NCBI GenBank assembly: GCA_013290035.1
Contig: JABCYT010000056.1
Coordinates: 1-10,600 of the forward strand
Origin: Alphaproteobacteria bacterium
Lineage (GTDB): Bacteria > Pseudomonadota > Alphaproteobacteria > Reyranellales > Reyranellaceae
DNA: 10,600 nt
Direction: 5' to 3'
Each line of letters starts with the position of its first letter. Position 1 is the stretch's first letter. This document shows positions 6,807-10,600 of this stretch, piece after piece. Both the position numbers and the translations under genes were made by a program. Below the pieces are notes generated by a model, which saw only the letters and a list, made by a program, of their open reading frames with translations, did no database searches and was not told where the DNA came from.

Positions 6807-7127
6807 ATGGACAAGACGCCAGCACCCATTTCGCTTGCCGCCGCACGGGGCCTGCCTTGGCAGCCGGGCCGTTCGGCCGAAGCGTTCATCGATGGTGATC
6901 TGGAGATCAGGTTTACGCCGCGGCCCACCAACGGGCCGCAGGTTCCGCACCAGCGTGACGAGTTCTATATCGTCGCTGCCGGAACCGGCCACTACCGCGT
7001 CGACGACAGGGTGACGTCGGTCGGACCCGGCGACCTTGTTTTCGCCGCTGCGCATGTTGCGCATGGGTTCGAGGACTTCTCCGAGGATTTTGCCATCTGG
7101 ATCGTGTTCTACGGGCCGGTGAAATAG
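6807..7127 (+). CDS. Small single-domain cupin protein
   Basis: The product is 106 aa with one conserved beta-barrel cupin. Motif 1 is VPHQRDEFYIVAAGTG (46-61) and motif 2 is GPGDLVFAAAHVAHGFEDF (73-91). The predicted metal ligands are His48, Glu52 and His86. The first His of the usual HxH pair is replaced by Val46, so metal binding would be by three residues or altered. Cupins of this size include mannose-6-phosphate isomerase-like, dioxygenase-like and sugar- or ligand-binding proteins; the substrate is not recognisable. GAGGG (6796-6800) lies 6 bases before the ATG, a good ribosome site. It follows the IclR gene on the same strand after 176 bases containing a hairpin, so its own promoter is likely. 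It converges on the GyrI-like gene. Confidence 0.85.
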   Translation: MDKTPAPISLAAARGLPWQPGRSAEAFIDGDLEIRFTPRPTNGPQVPHQRDEFYIVAAGTGHYRVDDRVTSVGPGDLVFAAAHVAHGFEDFSEDFAIWIVFYGPVK

Positions 7128-7251
7128 TCCGCTGGTCGGTAGTCCGGGGGTGGCCGTCTACCAATCCTCCGCGCATGAGTGTCGGCCGCACACCGCGGGT
7201 TGGGTCACGCTCGCCGGTCGGTTCAATGCCGATTGTCCGATTCGATTTAGC
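7128..7251. other. Convergent spacer between cupin and GyrI-like genes
   Basis: These 124 bases separate two genes that end facing each other. I looked for a bidirectional terminator and found no strong hairpin with a T-run on either strand. No supportable small gene is present. Confidence 0.5.
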
Positions 7252-7710
7252 CTAAGCCAACAGTGCGTAGAGTGCCGTCTCGATCTGGTCGGGCTCGATG
7301 TCTTCCGAGGGACCGTAGATCTCCCAGTTGATGCCGGCGAGCGGCAGCTTCTCGGCGGCGCACCAGTCGAGCAGCGTCTTCCAGGCGCCGGGCAGGCCCT
7401 CAAACGAGCCTCGGAGCAGGAAGTAGGCGGCGCGGCCGGCCGGAAGCTCCGACGGCACGACGTCGTCGACGGGATTGAAAGCCCCCGAAACCAGGACGCC
7501 CGGCTCCATGTCGAGCACACCGTCAACCGGCGGCCGCCACAGCGTGCATGTATGATCCAGCGGTTTGACCTCGAGCGACGGCAGCACTTCGGCAAGCCGG
7601 GCGCGACTGGTCTGCTGCGCCTGGCGCAGTTCGCTCATCCTGGCCTTGATGCGGACGACGGCGGTGGGCCGCCGTTCCGTCACGACGATTTCGCAGTCGG
7701 GCGTGTCCAT
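7252..7710 (-). CDS. Stand-alone GyrI-like (AraC effector-binding type) domain protein
   Basis: The product is 152 aa and matches the GyrI-like small-molecule-binding fold. It has an N-terminal strand with VVTERRPTAVVRIKA, a helix around 25-43, LPAGRAAYFLLRGSFEGLP (89-107), AWKTLLDWCAAEKLPLAG (109-126) and the hallmark WEIYG with Glu130. It closes with DQIETALYALL. In regulators such as Rob and BmrR this fold binds drugs or other ligands; stand-alone forms such as SbmC/GyrI protect gyrase or sequester toxic compounds. No DNA-binding domain is present here. I took the ATG at 7710; an in-frame TTG at 7716 would add two residues. The ribosome site is weak (only GAAG nearby). The gene stands alone on the minus strand and its ligand is unknown. 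Confidence 0.8.
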   Translation of the reverse strand: MDTPDCEIVVTERRPTAVVRIKARMSELRQAQQTSRARLAEVLPSLEVKPLDHTCTLWRPPVDGVLDMEPGVLVSGAFNPVDDVVPSELPAGRAAYFLLRGSFEGLPGAWKTLLDWCAAEKLPLAGINWEIYGPSEDIEPDQIETALYALLA

Positions 7711-7752
7711 CTTCAATACTTAGCCGTTGCGGCGGACAAGGCCAACAGTCGG

Positions 7753-7788
7753 CGAGGCGGAACGCCGTCGGGCGCGCCCATCGCCTCG
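7753..7788. repeat. Short inverted repeat upstream of the GyrI-like gene
   Basis: CGAGGCG (7753-7759) and CGCCTCG (7782-7788) form a perfect 7-bp inverted repeat around a 22-base centre that itself contains the palindrome GGCGCGCC (7771-7778). It lies in the divergent spacer between the GyrI-like gene and the small unknown gene, where both promoters should be. No function can be assigned. Confidence 0.3.
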
Positions 7789-7809
7789 AAATGGAAAAAG
7801 CCTGTAACG

Positions 7810-7871
7810 CTTTGACCCGGTACCCCGTCTACCCCTCGAGAACGGCGCGAATGCCGGCTCTCGGGTCAAAG
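7810..7871 (+). promoter_or_regulatory. Nested inverted repeats in the leader of the small gene at 7882
   Basis: A perfect 10-bp outer pair, CTTTGACCCG (7810-7819) and CGGGTCAAAG (7862-7871), encloses a second hairpin. Its left arm is 7837-7846 and its right arm 7853-7863, with a 6-base loop and a small internal bulge. The right outer arm overlaps the first bases of the Shine-Dalgarno (AGGGAG, 7870-7875), so folding in the mRNA could mask the ribosome site. Equally, the outer pair could be a DNA operator. Structure is seen; function is inferred. Confidence 0.45.
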
Positions 7872-7881
7872 GGAGAGAGCG

Positions 7882-8130
7882 ATGCAGACGACTATTTCAG
7901 TGGCAGCCATGATCCTTGGCGCAGCGGCCATCGTCCTCGGAACGGTGGGCATCGGCGCGTGCAAGACCACGAGCGAACTCATCGATACGAAGGTGCGAAC
8001 GACCGATGACCGCCTCGCCTTCAGAATGATTCATCCAACCCACCCTGCGCCCGCAGTCCACCCTGCGCCCGGGTGGCCGACCCTCCCGCCCCCCGGACAG
8101 AGCGGACTGGGTAGGGTCCAAATTTGGTAA
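7882..8130 (+). CDS. Small hydrophobic protein with Pro/His-rich tail, unknown function
   Basis: The product is 82 aa and I do not recognise a family. Residues 5-26 (ISVAAMILGAAAIVLGTVGI and the following GA) form one strong hydrophobic segment. It ends at Cys27 in IGAC, which resembles a lipobox. No Lys or Arg precedes the segment, so a lipoprotein signal is uncertain and a single membrane helix is equally possible. A charged middle (KTTSELIDTKVRTTDDR) leads to a Pro/His-rich tail containing HPAPAV then HPAPGW, encoded by a duplicated 14-bp block. A strong AGGGAG (7870-7875) lies 6 bases before the ATG, and the leader holds nested inverted repeats; these argue that it is real. Against it are the low-complexity tail and the lack of a recognised homologue. 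Confidence 0.5.
   Translation: MQTTISVAAMILGAAAIVLGTVGIGACKTTSELIDTKVRTTDDRLAFRMIHPTHPAPAVHPAPGWPTLPPPGQSGLGRVQIW
8040..8071 (+). repeat. Direct repeat of a 14-bp block
   Basis: CCACCCTGCGCCCG occurs at 8040-8053 and again at 8058-8071, a spacing of 18 bases (exactly six codons). The duplication keeps the frame of the small gene and encodes the HPAP motif twice. Confidence 0.7.
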
Positions 8131-8180
8131 AGCCGTCCAGGCCAGCACCGTGATGGCGGGGCCTCGTCTCTAGAAGCGGG

Positions 8181-8975
8181 CTACTTGATCGTGATCTCCG
8201 ATCCACCGAGCCCGACGAACTCCGTCTTCGCGACGCCCGGTCCCGGCAGGAACACCGGGAGATGCACCGAGCCTGTGAGGATGACGTCGCCGGCCATCAG
8301 GTGCTTGCCGTTGGCCAAAAGCTTGTTGGCGAGCCAGGCAAGCGAAATCAGGGCGCCGCCCATGACGTTGGTGCCCGGGCCCGCGCCGATTTCCTTGTCC
8401 TCGAACAGCGAGCGGCCCTTGACGCCGGCAAAGTCGAGCTGCTGCCAGTCCTTGATCTCGGTGCCGACGATGCAGGCCGCCTGCAGCACGTCGTCGGCGA
8501 TGCGGCCGGGGCCGCTCACCTTGGTGACGTCGGCGTAGCGATTCTCGACGACTTCGGCGCCGCAATAGAGGTTGGCGACGAACGGCTTGATCGTGTCGGC
8601 AGTGTAGGGGGTGCTGGCGGCGGTCACGTCCTTCGCCATGCGCGCCACCATCTCGCACTCGATGCCGGCCTTCAGCGGCCAGCCCTTCTCGAACACCGCG
8701 CCGCTCTGGCGGACGCCGCTTTGATAGATGCCGGCGAAGACAGGGCCCGAGAGTTTCATTGGCTCGTACTGAGTCGGCAAGGTGAGCGCGACCTTCCAGC
8801 CGGCCATGCGGTCCTGGCCGTTGCCGGTCAGCCGGTCGTGAACGGCGAACTGCACCTTGTAGGAGTCGGCCTCGGAAAGATCGGCCGTGGCAGCGGCGAG
8901 GAAGTCCATCACCTTGCGGCTGCGTCGGGCCTCGGCGATGCGATCGGCGAGGGCTGCGATTTCCTTGGCGTCCAT
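8181..8975 (-). CDS. 2-keto-4-pentenoate hydratase / fumarylacetoacetase-family enzyme (MhpD-like)
   Basis: The product is 264 aa, normal for the hydratase/decarboxylase branch of the fumarylacetoacetate hydrolase superfamily. These are Mg2+ or Mn2+ enzymes that hydrate 2-hydroxypenta-2,4-dienoate or decarboxylate 4-oxalocrotonate in meta-cleavage of aromatics. Visible are GWKVAL with Lys61, GPVFAGIY (77-84), the metal-binding pair Glu106/Glu108 in GIECEMVARM, a third acidic ligand Glu141 in GAEVVENRY, and a C-terminal GGALISLAWLANKL, then LMAGDVILTGSV. The N-terminus is set by GAGGAGG (8984-8990) 8 bases before ATG 8975. The frame stays open to 9053 but that part is repeat sequence. It follows the fadJ-like gene on the same strand after about 130 bases containing the repeat. 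Exact substrate is unknown; hydratase and decarboxylase cannot be separated by eye. Confidence 0.87.
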   Translation of the reverse strand: MDAKEIAALADRIAEARRSRKVMDFLAAATADLSEADSYKVQFAVHDRLTGNGQDRMAGWKVALTLPTQYEPMKLSGPVFAGIYQSGVRQSGAVFEKGWPLKAGIECEMVARMAKDVTAASTPYTADTIKPFVANLYCGAEVVENRYADVTKVSGPGRIADDVLQAACIVGTEIKDWQQLDFAGVKGRSLFEDKEIGAGPGTNVMGGALISLAWLANKLLANGKHLMAGDVILTGSVHLPVFLPGPGVAKTEFVGLGGSEITIK

Positions 8976-8983
8976 TTGTGTTT

Positions 8984-8990
8984 CCTCCTC
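8984..8990 (-). promoter_or_regulatory. Ribosome binding site deciding the hydratase start
   Basis: GAGGAGG on the minus strand, 8 bases before the ATG at 8975. It rules out the upstream in-frame starts at 9005 and 9053, which fall in the inverted-repeat element. Confidence 0.75.
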
Positions 8991-9003
8991 AAACCACCCC
9001 GTC

Positions 9004-9103
9004 ATCCCGACCGGAGCCGAGCGTAGCGAGGCGAAGTGGAGGGACCTCGTCATGTGTTCGACGAAGACGAGGTCCCTCCACTCCGCTTCGCTCCGGTCGG
9101 GAT
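9004..9103. repeat. Long imperfect inverted repeat, REP-like intergenic element
   Basis: The left arm is 9004-9051 and the right arm 9066-9103, with a 14-base loop. The inner 17 bases of each arm (GACGAGGTCCCTCCACT on the right) and the outer 14 (GCTCCGGTCGGGAT) pair perfectly. Between them the left arm carries about 10 extra bases, giving a bulge. This wording (GGTCCCTCCACT with GCTCCGGTCGGGAT) resembles dispersed intergenic repeats common in alphaproteobacterial genomes. It fills most of the gap between the fadJ-like and hydratase genes and would form a very stable stem in their shared transcript. It could protect or end the upstream message. Confidence 0.8.
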
Positions 9104-9105
9104 CG

Positions 9106-10600
9106 CTACGCCGCCTTGGCCGGATGGTAGTTGGCGTAGAAGCCCTGGCCCTTGGCCGCCATGTCGCGCAGCAGCTTGGGCACCTCGAACTGCGGGCCGT
9201 ACTTCTTGGTGAAGTCGTCGCATTCGGCGACGAACTTCTTGATGCCGACCTGGTCGATCAGGCTGACCGCGCCGCCGGTCTGCGGCGCGAACCCCAGGCC
9301 CATGATCGAGCCGACGTCACCGTCCTGCGGGTTGGTGAGCACGTTGGCTTCGAGGCAGCGCGCGGTGTCGACCGCCTGGACATAGAGCAGGCGCTTCTTG
9401 ATCTCGTCCTCCTTGGCGCGCTTGTCCTCGCCCTCGCCGTAGAGCAGCTTGGGATCGGGCGGGAAGTACTTGGTGAGCTCCGGCCACAGCCGCTTCTTGC
9501 CGTCGGCCGGATACTCGTAGAAGCCCTTGCCGTTCTTGCGGCCGAAGCGCTCGAGCTTCTTGACCATCAGCTCGAGGATCTCCTCGCTGCCGCCCTCCTC
9601 GAACTTTTGCCCGGCCGCCGCCGCGTCGCGCCGCGTCTGGTCCATGATCTTCCACGACAGGTCGATCGCCACCTCGTCGTTCAGCGCCAGCGGGCCCACC
9701 GGCATGCCGGCAAAGCGCGCGCAGTTCTCGATCATCGGCGCGGGGATGCCTTCCTTCAGCATGCGATGGCCTTCGCTGATGAAGGCGCCGCAGACGCGGC
9801 TGGTGAAGAAGCCGCGGCTGTCGTTGACCACGATCGGCGTCTTGCGGATCTTCTGCACGAAGTCCATGGCCCGCGCGAGGGTCTCGGGTGAGGTCTTCTT
9901 GCCGACGATGATTTCCACCAGCGGCATCTTCTCGACCGGCGAGAAGAAATGCAGGCCGATGAAATGCTCGGGCCGCGCCGAGGCCTCGGCGAGGCCGGTG
10001 ATCGGCAGCGTCGAGGTGTTGGAGGCGAACACCGCACCGGCCGGCAGCGACGCCTCGGCCTTCTTGGTCGCCTCGGCCTTGACTTCGCGGTTCTCGAACA
10101 CCGCCTCGACCACGAGCTGGCAGTCCTTCAACGCGCCGAAATCCGGCGTGGCGCTCACACGGCTCAGCGTCTCGTCGCGCTTCTCCTGGGTGAGGCGTCC
10201 GCGCTTCACGAGCTTGTCGAGTTCGCCCGCGATGTGCGCCTTGCCCTTGTCGGCCGAAGCCTGGTCCTTGTCGATCAGGACGATCTCGAGGCCGGCCTGC
10301 GAGGCCACGGTGGCGATGCCCGAGCCCATCAGGCCCGCGCCCAGAATGCCGATCTTCTTGTACTCCTGCTTCGCGACCCCCTTGGGCCGGCGCGCCAGCT
10401 TGTTGGCCTCCTGCAGGCCAAAGAACAGCGTGCGGATCATGCTCTTGGCCACGGGGTTGCGCAGCAGCGAGATGAAGTAGCGCGTCTCGACTCGCAGCGC
10501 GGCGTCGATCGGCAGCTGCAGGCCCTCATAGACGCAGCCCATGATCGCCTTGGGTGCGGGATAAACGCCGTTGGTCTTGGCCGCCATCATGGCATTGCCG
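9106..10600 (-). CDS. fadJ: FadJ/FadB-like multifunctional beta-oxidation protein, C-terminal part (runs off right edge)
   Basis: About 497 codons are visible and the frame continues past 10600; the ATG codons at 10587-10590 are internal. Visible first is the linker typical after the crotonase domain (YPAPKAIMGCVYEGLQ). Next is the NAD-binding Rossmann motif GILGAGLMGSGIA (about 10310-10355). The 3-hydroxyacyl-CoA dehydrogenase active-site strand is GLHFFSPVEKMPLVEIIVGK (about 9900-9960), followed by NDSRGFFTSRV. Two C-terminal helical 3HCDH domains follow (MPVGPLALNDEVAIDLSWKI and a later one around GLGFAPQTGG). The whole protein would carry enoyl-CoA hydratase plus 3-hydroxyacyl-CoA dehydrogenase activity; the hydratase half is outside the window. 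FadJ rather than FadB is a tentative choice. The REP-like repeat and the 2-keto-4-pentenoate hydratase-like gene follow on the same strand; a thiolase partner, if any, would lie upstream. Confidence 0.9.
   Translation of the reverse strand, partial: GNAMMAAKTNGVYPAPKAIMGCVYEGLQLPIDAALRVETRYFISLLRNPVAKSMIRTLFFGLQEANKLARRPKGVAKQEYKKIGILGAGLMGSGIATVASQAGLEIVLIDKDQASADKGKAHIAGELDKLVKRGRLTQEKRDETLSRVSATPDFGALKDCQLVVEAVFENREVKAEATKKAEASLPAGAVFASNTSTLPITGLAEASARPEHFIGLHFFSPVEKMPLVEIIVGKKTSPETLARAMDFVQKIRKTPIVVNDSRGFFTSRVCGAFISEGHRMLKEGIPAPMIENCARFAGMPVGPLALNDEVAIDLSWKIMDQTRRDAAAAGQKFEEGGSEEILELMVKKLERFGRKNGKGFYEYPADGKKRLWPELTKYFPPDPKLLYGEGEDKRAKEDEIKKRLLYVQAVDTARCLEANVLTNPQDGDVGSIMGLGFAPQTGGAVSLIDQVGIKKFVAECDDFTKKYGPQFEVPKLLRDMAAKGQGFYANYHPAKAA

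Noticed and set aside
6649..7014. Plus-strand frame covering the IclR-cupin gap
   Set aside because: It overlaps the cupin out of frame, has no recognisable domain and includes the hairpin and tandem repeat; treated as shadow.
5073..7127. A 684-codon plus-strand open frame ending in phase with the cupin
   Set aside because: It runs antisense to ispA and xseB and out of frame through the IclR gene, and most of it is Arg-rich shadow sequence. The cupin has its own ATG at 6807 with a good ribosome site.
7897..8148. Minus-strand frame opposite the small gene at 7882
   Set aside because: It has no clear ribosome site, an Arg/Gly-rich composition and no hydrophobic or domain signature. The plus-strand frame has the strong ribosome site.
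9004..9103. Insertion sequence or attachment site at the long inverted repeat
   Set aside because: There is no transposase or integrase nearby and no flanking target duplication seen. The two arms with a short loop fit a REP-type element better.
8262..9891. Plus-strand open frames antisense to the hydratase and the fadJ-like gene
   Set aside because: They mirror genuine conserved proteins on the other strand and show only Leu/Ala/Gly/Arg-rich low-complexity sequence.

Overview
The window is high-GC bacterial DNA that is densely coding on both strands. The order xseB-ispA-dxs, with tlyA nearby on the same strand, together with a Prx6-type peroxiredoxin and FadJ-type beta-oxidation protein, points to an alphaproteobacterium. 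I cannot name the genus from sequence alone.

Layout. (1) The left edge (1-326, minus) is the N-terminal part of a TlyA-type rRNA methyltransferase. One base upstream of it is a small VOC/glyoxalase-fold gene (328-786, minus). (2) Divergent from these is a plus-strand pair: an SDR oxidoreductase (823-1566) and a 1-Cys peroxiredoxin (1622-2284). (3) Convergent with the pair is the minus-strand isoprenoid block, transcribed xseB (5441 to 5187), ispA (5162 to 4254), dxs (4222 to 2300). It makes DXP and then FPP, and carries the small subunit of exonuclease VII at its head. (4) A 262-base spacer with several inverted repeats separates xseB from a divergent IclR-family regulator (5704-6630, plus). 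(5) Then come a small single-domain cupin (6807-7127, plus), a stand-alone GyrI-like domain protein (7252-7710, minus) and a small hydrophobic, Pro/His-rich unknown protein (7882-8130, plus) whose leader is rich in inverted repeats. (6) The right end is a minus-strand catabolic pair: the 3' part of a FadJ-like multifunctional beta-oxidation protein (9106 to beyond 10600), then a 2-keto-4-pentenoate hydratase-like enzyme (8181-8975). Between them lies a long inverted repeat that looks like a dispersed REP-type element.

How the genes work together. Only two groups show clear functional linkage: xseB-ispA-dxs (isoprenoid precursor supply) and fadJ-hydratase (acyl-CoA and 2-keto acid catabolism). 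In many alphaproteobacteria tlyA follows dxs directly. Here about 2 kb carrying VOC, SDR and peroxiredoxin genes on both strands lies between them, so tlyA must be transcribed separately.

No tRNA, rRNA, CRISPR array, transposase or phage gene was seen. No gene-free stretch exceeds 300 bases. I see no convincing new multi-gene system. The least explained items are the structured leader and small protein at 7810-8130, the inverted repeats upstream of the IclR gene, and the REP-like element at 9004-9103.
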